A stretch of DNA of 9,496 bases from an uncultured delta proteobacterium (GCA_903897985.1 CAIUDS010000313.1:1-9496), one strand, 5' to 3'. Shown: positions 1 through 7,734, counted from the stretch's first letter. Notes: a model not told the origin generated them from the letters alone. Made by a program: numbers and translations.

Positions 1-3000
1 GCCAGCCGGGTGTCCACCGTGGAGCCAACCTGGTAGCGCAATTCATCGGCATAGGGCAGGCTCCAGCTATTGCCCAGGGCCGGATCAATCGTTCCGCCAT
101 CGTCGGGATCCGTGAATTCCCAGCGGATGGTTACCGAGTCACCGGCGGAACCGGAAGTGGTGACGAGATCGGGGGTGACATTGAGCGAGTAATAAGCCGG
201 GCCGCCGTCGCGCAGACCGCCGAAAAGAATGGTCTGCCAGCACCACGTTTTGGGTTTACTACAATAATCGACGGTGCCACCCGGCTGTTCGGCCACGGGA
301 ACGTTAACCCTCATCACCGCGACATTGGGATCGCCATCCACATAGATTTCCTGCTCCCCCAAGCGCAGATGATAAAGACCGGGCAAAACATAATTCGGCA
401 CATAGGCCCAGGCTTCCTCCATCGTCGAGCGGGAACCGTTGCTGGGCGGAGTAATGACTTTGTCCGGATCCTGGAAGAAAAAGGCATGGAGCATTCCGTC
501 CAGAGCGCCCACATAAAGAAGTTCCGGCGCACCCGCATATTTAGTGGCAAAAGCTTGATAACTGTTGTCGTTGGCCAGCGCGCCCTGGGGAGGGGCTCCC
601 GCGGCAACCGGCGTGGAATGATAAATTGCGCCCAGGCGCCAGGTTCTTTCCGTATCGTCGGAATAAGTGCTGCCATCCTCCACCCGCACGAAGTTAATCA
701 GCATCGAGGCGTCGGTGTTATTGAGCACGGTGTCGCCATTTTGATCATATACCGATATATAATTGGGATAGCCGTTAAATAGTTTGCTGATCAGCGTGCC
801 GGCGCTGCCGGAAACGAAATTAACCCGGCCCCATTTATGGTTGGTGCTGTTATAAAGCGAGGTAAAGATTTCCCGCGAGCTGGTTCGGGCGTTCAAGACA
901 CTGGCGCCATCCAGCACCGCGGTAATGTCGGCCATTTCGCCGTTTTGCAAGTTTTCCACCGTATTGCCGAAATCAATAAATGCCAGATGCCCGCGCCAGA
1001 GCGGCTCGTCGCCGACTCCCACATCAAAGTATCCCGCGGCGCCGGCGGTAAGGTCGGTATTGACCGCGGGCGCGGACCGGGAGAAAACCCCTTTCATGAT
1101 TTCTTTCATGATCATATTAAATTGCGAAATCAGTTCGGTCTCGGTGTTGGCATAGAAGGCCGTGGTGACATCGTTCGGGTCACTGGCGATATGCGAGGCC
1201 GCGGCCATGCCGTCAACCATGTTCTGCGCATAGGTATCATAGCCGGAGGCGCTGGAGGACATGGAAAACCCGATCACATAGACCTTGGTGGGCAGCCAAC
1301 TGCCTTCGGAATAAGTGCCAATCACATTGCTGGGGTGCACAAAATAATGAATATACTTGGCCTGGATCCCTTTCGTGGGCGTAAGATAATTGTTCGTGCC
1401 GTCGTTGGTGTCATGGCTGGTGTCAATCTGATACTGCGAATTCGGGCAGCTCCAATTGGTCCCGCTGCTGCCATTCACGCAGGGCTCGCCGAGGTTCTGG
1501 CCTCCGTCGGTAAGCAGAATGACATTATTGCTCCGGCATTGATAGTAATAATAAGGATCGTTAAGCAGGACATGACCGTTATGGTTCAGAGGATATTGGG
1601 AGGTGTTCCATACGCCGAACGGATCGGGGCTGGTCGGGTTCGTGGACGGGGTCGTGCCAAAACCGGTCAGATTGGCATAATCGCACTTATAACATCTATT
1701 GATAGATTCCGTGCTTCCCGCCGTGCCTCCATTCTGCGTAGAAGTGGCGGGGGTGAAATAGTAGTTATAAAGATAACTAAAAGCATCCCGGAGCGCGCCG
1801 GCAATGGGGGTGCTGCTGCTGGCGGAGGGGCAGGTATAGCAATCGGTGCTGCCCGTGCAGTCGGCTATATGGCCATTGCCATTCAGGTCCCCGCATTTAA
1901 TGATTTCCTGCAGGTAGATATTATTGGTGCTTCCTTCGGAAAGGTTATAAATCAAGTCGCCGCCCCCGTGGCCGGGGAAATCGCCATTGTCGGCGGTATC
2001 AAAAATCATCAGTCCATAACGGACATCATAAATATCCATGATTCCCGGATCATCCCGGTCCTGGGCGGTGTAGTGAAGGCCGTTAAAGTTCCCGTTGTTA
2101 TCATCGAATATATGACACCAGTCCGGGCTATTCAGACAACTGGTGGACCAGCCGACATCGTTGGGCGTGTATCCCAACTTTTCCCGGATCGGAATCGTCT
2201 CGCTTTCGACGCCGCCGGACTTGATAAACTCCGGTCCGATGATGCCATCCGGCTTCTCTTGCGGTCCCCAGGCATCAACCTCCAGAGCCTGATCAAGGTT
2301 GCTATAAATATTGGCGGAGATTTGCGCGTCGGTCCAGGAGTGGGCGGGCGAGCCGTAGCCGGAGTAGGGTCTGGGCTTGACGGTGAGGATGATATTACTA
2401 CTGGTGTCCGGGACCAGCTGGTAGAGGGCCCGGTTGGCCTTGCCATCGTTTGAGCAATTGGTCAGATAGCTGGGCCCGTCTCCGCAGAGATTTTCCGAGT
2501 TGGAATACTGGATAAAACTATTATAGTTGCTCTTGCCGCTGTTTCGGGCCTGATAATAGAGGATAAAATTGTAAAGACCCATGGAAGCGCTTACCATGGC
2601 CGCGGTATTGTTGACATAATCGGTGGCGTCCCAGATCACGAATAGATCTTGGGCGGAATCCGCGTCGGCTCCGGACACCAGGTCCGCGGGAAAAGCCGCC
2701 GGCTTATAACAAGCATACTTGGTGGTGCCTTGGGTGTAACAGGGGACCGTACTGGGAATATTTTTAACGCGGGCAATCCTCAAATTTTCGTATTGGCCGT
2801 AATTCTCCAGGAGATGGTTCTTGAAAGTGGGGGTGCCGGAGGACGCGGCCTGATAAACCTTCCGGTTGAGATAGGTGGCCTGGGCCGTAGAGGTAAGGCA
2901 GTCATTGTAAATATCCGCGGGGTTGGTGTGCGCGGTGACCAAGGTGGCGGTGGCGGCGTTATTATTGTCGCGGAGAAACTTGCTAAAGCCATAAATCGCG

Positions 3001-3518
3001 TTCGCCACGGTGGTTTGTCCGGTGGTGTTGCTGATGCACGCATCGTAGGAGTGGTCGTAATGGCTTTTGAAAATGAACCAATAGGTTCGCGTATTATTCC
3101 CCAGCGGGCCATAAGTCAGATAGTTTGCCTTGGTGTCCAGTTCATACCTGCTGTTAGTCCAACGCAGGAGCAGGATATCCTGAAGCACACCCTTGGCGTA
3201 GAGTTCATCATAGGCATTGTATTCTCCAGTCGTCTTCCCTAGATACACCTGTTGGTTATTATATAAAACCGGGACCCGGCCGCCGATCAAAACCTTCTTG
3301 ACGATGTCCATCCGGCTTTTACCCGTGTCCGCGTTATTGCTGTCGTAGGTATTCCAGGCCATGCTTCCGGAGGTGTCCAGCAGGATCAGGACATTGGGCT
3401 TGGCCGAAATCGAGGCGAAGAAGGGTAATTCCGCCTTGGAAAAAGCCGGCCCGGCCCCGAGCATCGCCATCACGGTCACCACGCCCAAAAACCAATGGTT
3501 CCTTTTTATTATCTTCAT
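1..3518 (-). CDS. pilY1: PilY1-type pilus tip adhesin (C-terminus outside window)
   Basis: Exported type IV pilus tip adhesin and assembly or retraction regulator. The frame is open for 1172 codons from the ATG at 3518 to the left edge, so the C-terminus is missing. A GAAGG/AGGA-rich stretch precedes the ATG. Residues 1-27 look like a signal peptide (KIIKR, hydrophobic core, AFS/K). A von Willebrand A domain starts with the MIDAS motif DTSGSM at 48-53; the Thr-motif STPIAGAL has its Thr at 570 and LTDGG has its Asp at 671, so about 500 residues are inserted in the usual fold. An EF-hand or dockerin-like loop lies at 925-936. PilY1-family landmarks follow: WRLGAIYHSTP from 960, the propeller motif YVGALDGMLHAF from 1002, then ILFGGLRDGGPAYYSLNVT. 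I count 19 cysteines. It is last of the pil genes visible, 31 nt after pilX. Family assignment is secure; the role is taken from known homologues. Confidence 0.95.
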   Translation of the reverse strand, partial: MKIIKRNHWFLGVVTVMAMLGAGPAFSKAELPFFASISAKPNVLILLDTSGSMAWNTYDSNNADTGKSRMDIVKKVLIGGRVPVLYNNQQVYLGKTTGEYNAYDELYAKGVLQDILLLRWTNSRYELDTKANYLTYGPLGNNTRTYWFIFKSHYDHSYDACISNTTGQTTVANAIYGFSKFLRDNNNAATATLVTAHTNPADIYNDCLTSTAQATYLNRKVYQAASSGTPTFKNHLLENYGQYENLRIARVKNIPSTVPCYTQGTTKYACYKPAAFPADLVSGADADSAQDLFVIWDATDYVNNTAAMVSASMGLYNFILYYQARNSGKSNYNSFIQYSNSENLCGDGPSYLTNCSNDGKANRALYQLVPDTSSNIILTVKPRPYSGYGSPAHSWTDAQISANIYSNLDQALEVDAWGPQEKPDGIIGPEFIKSGGVESETIPIREKLGYTPNDVGWSTSCLNSPDWCHIFDDNNGNFNGLHYTAQDRDDPGIMDIYDVRYGLMIFDTADNGDFPGHGGGDLIYNLSEGSTNNIYLQEIIKCGDLNGNGHIADCTGSTDCYTCPSASSSTPIAGALRDAFSYLYNYYFTPATSTQNGGTAGSTESINRCYKCDYANLTGFGTTPSTNPTSPDPFGVWNTSQYPLNHNGHVLLNDPYYYYQCRSNNVILLTDGGQNLGEPCVNGSSGTNWSCPNSQYQIDTSHDTNDGTNNYLTPTKGIQAKYIHYFVHPSNVIGTYSEGSWLPTKVYVIGFSMSSSASGYDTYAQNMVDGMAAASHIASDPNDVTTAFYANTETELISQFNMIMKEIMKGVFSRSAPAVNTDLTAGAAGYFDVGVGDEPLWRGHLAFIDFGNTVENLQNGEMADITAVLDGASVLNARTSSREIFTSLYNSTNHKWGRVNFVSGSAGTLISKLFNGYPNYISVYDQNGDTVLNNTDASMLINFVRVEDGSTYSDDTERTWRLGAIYHSTPVAAGAPPQGALANDNSYQAFATKYAGAPELLYVGALDGMLHAFFFQDPDKVITPPSNGSRSTMEEAWAYVPNYVLPGLYHLRLGEQEIYVDGDPNVAVMRVNVPVAEQPGGTVDYCSKPKTWCWQTILFGGLRDGGPAYYSLNVTPDLVTTSGSAGDSVTIRWEFTDPDDGGTIDPALGNSWSLPYADELRYQVGSTVDTRL

Positions 3519-3549
3519 CTTCCTTGCCTTCTTTCAGGTTCCTCGCCGT

Positions 3550-4107
3550 TCAATAAGGACGGTAAGTAGTGCCCGCTAGTTTTCGAGTAATGTTTGGGTC
3601 CATCGCGTCTGCGATCGGCTGGATGCCGCCTCCCTTGGGCGGCTCGGACATCCCCAGCTCAACCTTGATTGTCCGCGTCAACCCCGGGACGCCTCTCCCC
3701 ACGCTCTCAACCAAATACCGGTAGGTTTTGTTCGTCAGCACCTGGCCGGGGCTGGGAGGAGCCATTCCGACATTGGTCACCGTGGCCGCCCACTTGGGAT
3801 ACGGATCGGTGCCGGTTCCATAGGTTTCCTTGCCGCGATAAGTTGCGCTGTAAAGGTCAGTGCTATCGCCATAGGCCAGTTGTCCCGGGTGGTTGCGGGT
3901 CCACTCAATTCCCATCATCACTCCCTGCTCAGACGCATACAGCGCCTCCTCGCTCCGCGCAAGGTTACTGGCGACGCTATAGTCAATCCCGCTTATGGTG
4001 ATCAGGGCAAAGCCCAGGATTTCTATGGCGGAGAGCAAAATGATCGCAATAACCAATGCGGCGCCCGCTTCCTTTTTCTCCCTCAGCTTTATATATAAAT
4101 TGTTCAT
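3550..4107 (-). CDS. pilX: PilX-type minor pilin
   Basis: Minor pilin of 185 residues, expected in the inner membrane and in the pilus priming complex with PilV, PilW and PilY1. I chose the ATG at 4107 (MNNLYIKLREKKEAG); the frame stays open further upstream to 4272 but that part overlaps the end of pilW and has no pilin features. An AAAGGGGG purine run lies about 7 nt before the ATG. A short basic leader ending at Gly15 is followed by the hydrophobic helix AALVIAIILLSAIEILGFAL, then NLARSEEALYASEQGV, which fits the N-terminal domain of PilX proteins. Position +5 of the mature protein is not glutamate, unlike PilV and PilW here; this is common in PilX-type pilins. The C-terminal part is poorly conserved and I recognise no further domain. 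It lies 20 nt after pilW. Confidence 0.87.
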   Translation of the reverse strand: MNNLYIKLREKKEAGAALVIAIILLSAIEILGFALITISGIDYSVASNLARSEEALYASEQGVMMGIEWTRNHPGQLAYGDSTDLYSATYRGKETYGTGTDPYPKWAATVTNVGMAPPSPGQVLTNKTYRYLVESVGRGVPGLTRTIKVELGMSEPPKGGGIQPIADAMDPNITRKLAGTTYRPY

Positions 4108-4127
4108 TTGGGGCCCCCTTTCTTTGC

Positions 4128-5150
4128 TTATAACGGGCAGTTGGCAAGATTGGGATTCTCGCCCGCATTCATGAGTTTTACCTTCCGGTTCAAGGTCGTA
4201 AGCATCGGCCTGACCATATCCGGGGTTTGAACCATTGCCTGCATCCGAATGGTCACGGCCGTAACTAGGCACGGATCCGTAACATCGGCGGAATCAACAT
4301 CCCCGGTGAACTGGCCGCTGCTGGGATCTGTCAGGTCATAGAAAACTTGAAAGTCCTGAACCCCCGGCACCATTCTATAGTCAACCGTCTCGCCGGCATA
4401 ATACTCCCGCCGGATCAGCCACCGTTCTCCATTTTCCGCCTTGACAAAGTATTGCCGCCTCCAGATCGGGGCCATCAGATCTCTGGTTGCCGCGTAGTTG
4501 CTGAGCAAAGATTCGCTGGCGCTAATGGTTTTGCTGGAAGCGTCAACCGAAGCAATGGGCAGATATTCTCCTGCCCCGTAGTAAGAGGCAACCACGATCC
4601 CGGTCGGATAATAATTCTTATTTGCGCCACTGGCCTCGTCCCACATTTGTTTGACAAACATGCCCGCCGTATCGCCGACGAGGGTGGCGTCTCCGGTGTT
4701 GACACTGGTGGCAAGTTTCGCAATGCCGCCCTCCAGATCAAAATTCGCCCAGATTTCTATGCCATCCAACAGCTCGCCATCCTGATTGGCGAGTCCGCCG
4801 GAAAGCGCGGAGACGGTGTTCCCGCTCAAGGGGATGATTGCGCGAACCGGAATATCGGCCAAGGCTACTCCGTCGGTATGATGCATATAAAAGATCGGCA
4901 ACTCCACTCCCCAGGGCGTGCCGGAATAGCCGGCCAAATTCAAATCCTTGGCCAAACTATACAGGGCGATCCTTAAATTAGCCTGCTTTTCAGCCTGCTC
5001 CGACTGCCGGCGAAAAACCTCCTGCTGGTCCTGAAAAAAGCTGATTGCGCCCCAAAAAACAATCATGCTGATTATGGACACGACCAATATTTCAATCAGG
5101 GTGAAACCTTTTGCCTGGTTTTCCCGATCCCGATTTCGGTTCATCTTCAT
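4128..5150 (-). CDS. pilW: PilW-type minor pilin
   Basis: Minor pilin of 340 residues, within the usual PilW size range. A basic 15-residue leader ends in KG, and the class III cleavage motif G/FTLIE is at residues 15-20 with the conserved Glu20. A membrane helix to about residue 40 follows, then a coiled-coil-like stretch rich in Gln and Glu (QEVFRRQSEQAEKQANLR). The family motif LAKDLNLAGYSG is near residues 70-80. The C-terminal half has GVQDFQVFYDLTD and LVTAVTIRMQAM, matching the PilW pattern of a strand pair before the end. GAGGA lies about 9 nt before the ATG at 5150; Met3 is an alternative start. PilW links the priming complex to the tip protein PilY1 in studied systems. The gene begins 16 nt after pilV and almost certainly shares its transcript. 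Confidence 0.94.
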   Translation of the reverse strand: MKMNRNRDRENQAKGFTLIEILVVSIISMIVFWGAISFFQDQQEVFRRQSEQAEKQANLRIALYSLAKDLNLAGYSGTPWGVELPIFYMHHTDGVALADIPVRAIIPLSGNTVSALSGGLANQDGELLDGIEIWANFDLEGGIAKLATSVNTGDATLVGDTAGMFVKQMWDEASGANKNYYPTGIVVASYYGAGEYLPIASVDASSKTISASESLLSNYAATRDLMAPIWRRQYFVKAENGERWLIRREYYAGETVDYRMVPGVQDFQVFYDLTDPSSGQFTGDVDSADVTDPCLVTAVTIRMQAMVQTPDMVRPMLTTLNRKVKLMNAGENPNLANCPL

Positions 5151-5166
5151 GGCTCTTTCCTCGCTT

Positions 5167-5847
5167 TTAGAGTTGCCGTAGCGTTTTCAGCGCTATCTTC
5201 CGGCGGGTAAAAACCGCCGGGTTATTGGGAAAGGTATCACCGACTACATTGAAATATTCCAGCGCATTCCGGAGCTCCGCCCCCTCATAAGTCTGGAGCC
5301 GCGCCCCGGGCTCAATCCAACCAACCCAGACCTCGAGGTAAATCTGGTTCGCGCCCGGAAGAATCTCCGGATATTGCGCCAGCAAAAGTTCGTTCGTCTC
5401 GCCCCCCGCGGAGACAAAGTGGTTCCCATTAGCCCCTCCCCAGTCAACCCCGTAGGCGACCAGGTACAAACTTTGGGAGGTCCAGTTGCTGCCAGCCGCC
5501 ATGGGGATACCGTCCTCTCCATAGGGCCGCAGCAAATGCCAGGTGAGTTTGCCGTCCGTACTGGTGTCGTCCAGCAATGCGACGCCTGCGGCATCCACCA
5601 AATTGGCGCCGGTAACGGCGTCCGTGAATATCCTGCTGCGATCATTAGGATCCACGGGCACGGTTTTAAGATATTCCAAGGTCTGGGTGGCTAACTGGGT
5701 GGCCGCAGTCCGTTGTTTGGCCTGGGCCAACTGGCGAATTCCGGCCATTTGCAATGAGATGAGCGCAAGCATGCCGATCATCAGCACCGCCATGGCGATC
5801 ATAACTTCGATCAGGGTGAATCCGCTTTTGCTTTTCAAATCAGCCAT
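5167..5847 (-). CDS. pilV: PilV-type minor pilin
   Basis: Minor pilin of 226 residues and first gene of the visible pil operon. An eight-residue leader (MADLKSKS) precedes the prepilin peptidase site G9/FTLIE with Glu14, followed by the long helix VMIAMAVLMIGMLALISLQMAG, typical of PilV/GspI-type pilins (domain with IEVMIAM...L..). QRTAATQLATQTLEYLKTVP is the usual amphipathic continuation. The C-terminal globular part has LYLVAYGVDWGG and QIYLEVWVGWIEPG strands, compatible with PilV. A strong ribosome site, GGAGGT, sits 5 nt before the ATG at 5847, which fixes the start. It is cleaved and N-methylated by PilD in known systems and helps initiate pilus assembly. The likely promoter is the sigma-54 element about 190 nt upstream. 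Confidence 0.93.
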   Translation of the reverse strand: MADLKSKSGFTLIEVMIAMAVLMIGMLALISLQMAGIRQLAQAKQRTAATQLATQTLEYLKTVPVDPNDRSRIFTDAVTGANLVDAAGVALLDDTSTDGKLTWHLLRPYGEDGIPMAAGSNWTSQSLYLVAYGVDWGGANGNHFVSAGGETNELLLAQYPEILPGANQIYLEVWVGWIEPGARLQTYEGAELRNALEYFNVVGDTFPNNPAVFTRRKIALKTLRQL

Positions 5848-5926
5848 CTTAGACCTCCATCATTAATACCATGCATCCACCGTGCCAGATTTATTTCTAA
5901 TCGTGGAATGCCTTTTCAAAGTCTCT

Positions 5927-5955
5927 AAAATTCGTCGCTTTATGACTCCGGTCAA
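5927..5955 (-). promoter_or_regulatory. Weak sigma-70-like promoter candidate before pilV
   Basis: On the minus strand TTGACC at 5950-5955 matches five of six bases of the -35 consensus, and AATTTT follows after 17 nt at 5927-5932, matching only three of six bases of the -10 consensus. It lies about 80 nt before the pilV ATG. In AT-rich DNA such matches are frequent, so this is only an alternative to the sigma-54 element. Confidence 0.2.
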
Positions 5956-6019
5956 GAATCCGCGCATATGTAATGCGTTGATTTTTAAAGACTTTATTCT
6001 AAAGGGGCTTGAAACCGGA

Positions 6020-6032
6020 TTCAAATTTTGAA
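6020..6032. repeat. 13-bp palindrome TTCAAA-T-TTTGAA near the predicted pil start site
   Basis: Perfect 6-bp arms around a single central T, located where the transcript from the sigma-54-like element would begin (about 6028). It could be an operator-like site, or chance symmetry in AT-rich DNA. No regulator is identified. Confidence 0.3.
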
Positions 6033-6038
6033 CGAAAA

Positions 6039-6055
6039 TTCAAAAATCATGCCAA
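6039..6055 (-). promoter_or_regulatory. Putative sigma-54 promoter of the pil operon
   Basis: On the minus strand the sequence reads TTGGCATGATTTTTGAA. This matches the sigma-54 consensus TTGGCACG-N4-TTGCA in the GG element and in the spacing to TTG, with two main deviations: T for C in CACG, and GA for GC in the -12 element. Transcription would start near 6028, leaving a leader of about 180 nt before pilV. Pilin genes are classic targets of sigma-54 with the PilR activator, which supports the call, but no activator gene is in the window. Confidence 0.5.
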
Positions 6056-6201
6056 TTAAAAATACCCAAGACTTGGATTCGGATTCCTCAGAAGTTCCTA
6101 ATATTAAATTAAAAATTGCAATGATTTCTCATGTTAAATTCCGGGGCAGGTCATACAAGCTGGTAACGATAACCCGGCCTAAGTAACATTTTACAATAAA
6201 T

Positions 6202-7734
6202 TCAATAGATTAAGACCAAAAAGATTGTGTGCAGAGAGACTAAGCCTAAAAATGTGGCTTTTTCAAAGCTATGTAAATTTTTCATAGATCTGACAAGTCC
6301 TGTTGCGCCTATTATTGCGATCATGGGCAGACAAAACCAGCAGAGCCTGGGAGATTCATAGCAAACTTGGCCGGAAAAGTTTAGAACGACCATAAAAACG
6401 AGCACCGCCCAGAAAAACACATCTGCCGATTCCCGGAATTCGCCCGAGCTTGCCTTTTTGAGTTCATGGAACAGCTTGGCCAGAATTCCCGCAAAAACCG
6501 GAAAGGAGGTCCAGAAGAAGAATTCATAAGGGTTGAAAAGGATCCATTTCCAGGCATGGACCCTGCCGGAGACGGTATTATTAAAATACCAGCCCAGCCG
6601 GTTGATCCGGTATATTTCCAGCCAGCCGGCCCCGATCAATTTGGACCCCAGCCAAAGAGCCAGGACCGCCCCGAGCACAACCAGGAAACCCGCCCCGGCA
6701 ACTTCTTTTCCCATCTGAAAAGCGCTTGAACCCCGCTTCCTCATTTTGGCCTGAGCCGCCAGCAGGATCGGGATCAGCAAGGCCGCGGCCCCCACCCCCG
6801 GGCTCAGCCACATGCCCGCTCCGATCAAAATCCCGGCCGCCAACATCATTAGCGCCTGCAGCGCCGGCCTCTTACCCGCTCCCAAAAGCGCCAGCAAAGT
6901 CGAGCCGAGAATGAAGTCCGCGAAAACCTGGTCCATCACCGGGGTGTGCTGAGAGAACGCCGGCATCGAGGCCAAAATCAGGCCCGAACCAAAACCCATC
7001 TCCGCGGAATAAAATCTCCGGAGCACAAAATATCCCAGCAGCGCGGCCAGCGCCGACGCGAACAGCATCAGCCAAAGCGCCAGCATCGCCCCCGCCCCCA
7101 GCATTGCCACCGCAGGACTAGGACTCAGGAAAGCCATCCCAAGTTTCTGCCGCACCTCGTCCTTCACCGTCCACCGGTAAAGCCGCTTTATCATCCCGGA
7201 TCTCTCCGCCAGCCGGTTCATCTCCATGAACAAGAGCACCGTCCCCGGCGGGTGGGTCCGGCTGTGCGTCGAGAGCTTTTGCCAATCGGTCAGATAGGTT
7301 TTGACCAGTTCGTCCTTGCTGCGGAACCGGACCGCGTCCGTGAAATAGCCGGTGTGATCAGGCACCATCACTCGGATCAGCAACTCGTAGGTTCCAAACC
7401 GGTTGACCTGAATGAAAACCAGCGGACTCAATACCGCGAGCAGGAATAGCAGTATCGCCGACCAAGCGTCTTTGGCTCTGTTGCCGGCAAAGCCGGTCAG
7501 CTTGAGCCAGATCGCATAAGCCAGCCCCAGGATCAGGCTCCAGCAAAGGAACACCCAAACGCAGGCGGCTTTCCTCCCATGCCATAGCGCCGACCACTTA
7601 TACTCGGAATTGTGGTTGAACCAGGCCGGATGATAGTAAATCAGCAGGTCCAGCCCCAGACTCAGGACCGCGATGACGCCCAGAAAAATCTCGCCGCTCC
7701 GGCGCCCTGGCTCGTTGCTGGTGTGGTGTCTCAT
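6202..7734 (-). CDS. Polytopic membrane protein, GT-C/glycosyltransferase 39-like
   Basis: Integral membrane protein of 510 residues with about 11-12 hydrophobic segments (roughly 14-34, 56-77, 91-110, 205-236, 248-286, 292-328, 345-370, 402-421, 438-455, 465-482, 492-509). The first large loop contains VPDHTGYFTDAV (Asp126) and THPPG (160-164). Acidic residues in the first loop and an HPPG motif are typical of GT-C enzymes that use polyprenyl-phosphate sugars, such as the PMT/ArnT/RgtA-like group. Near the C-terminus YESPRLCWFCLP resembles the E..R.W.F..P pattern of this group. Donor and acceptor cannot be inferred. The ATG at 7734 overlaps the rsmE stop (ATGA), so translation is probably coupled; no good ribosome site lies close to this ATG. 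Neighbouring pilin genes invite a link with pilin or envelope glycosylation, but that is only a guess. Confidence 0.7.
   Translation of the reverse strand: MRHHTSNEPGRRSGEIFLGVIAVLSLGLDLLIYYHPAWFNHNSEYKWSALWHGRKAACVWVFLCWSLILGLAYAIWLKLTGFAGNRAKDAWSAILLFLLAVLSPLVFIQVNRFGTYELLIRVMVPDHTGYFTDAVRFRSKDELVKTYLTDWQKLSTHSRTHPPGTVLLFMEMNRLAERSGMIKRLYRWTVKDEVRQKLGMAFLSPSPAVAMLGAGAMLALWLMLFASALAALLGYFVLRRFYSAEMGFGSGLILASMPAFSQHTPVMDQVFADFILGSTLLALLGAGKRPALQALMMLAAGILIGAGMWLSPGVGAAALLIPILLAAQAKMRKRGSSAFQMGKEVAGAGFLVVLGAVLALWLGSKLIGAGWLEIYRINRLGWYFNNTVSGRVHAWKWILFNPYEFFFWTSFPVFAGILAKLFHELKKASSGEFRESADVFFWAVLVFMVVLNFSGQVCYESPRLCWFCLPMIAIIGATGLVRSMKNLHSFEKATFLGLVSLHTIFLVLIY

Larger units (their letters stand above)
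5848..6201. other. AT-rich spacer between the GT-C-like gene and pilV
   Basis: No gene is supported in this 354-base gap. It is clearly richer in A and T than the flanking genes. It holds the start region of the pil operon on the minus strand: the sigma-54-like element at 6039-6055, a weak TTGACC promoter candidate near 5927-5955, and short symmetric elements. I see no GC-rich hairpin followed by a T run that would serve as an obvious terminator for the gene ending at 6202. Confidence 0.6.

Noticed and set aside
837..2453. A 538-codon plus-strand open frame
   Set aside because: It lies wholly antisense to pilY1. Its product is rich in Gly, Val, Ile and Ala without family features, as expected from reading an RNY-biased gene backwards. 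The opposite frame has a complete PilY1 signature.
2649..3242. A 197-codon plus-strand open frame
   Set aside because: Also antisense to pilY1, with the same low-complexity Gly/Ile/Val composition and no ribosome site or domain.
4347..4976. A 209-codon plus-strand frame antisense to pilW
   Set aside because: No recognisable domain; the minus strand encodes a clear PilW with prepilin site and ribosome site.
5963..5977. CGCAT-N5-ATGCG symmetry upstream of pilV
   Set aside because: Five-bp arms are too short to rise above chance in this spacer.
6121..6201. Terminator for the membrane protein gene
   Set aside because: GC-rich pieces near 6140-6180 do not form a good stem and no T run follows on the minus strand.
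6946..7449. A 167-codon plus-strand frame antisense to the membrane protein gene
   Set aside because: Arg/His/Gln/Pro-rich product typical of a shadow of a hydrophobic protein.
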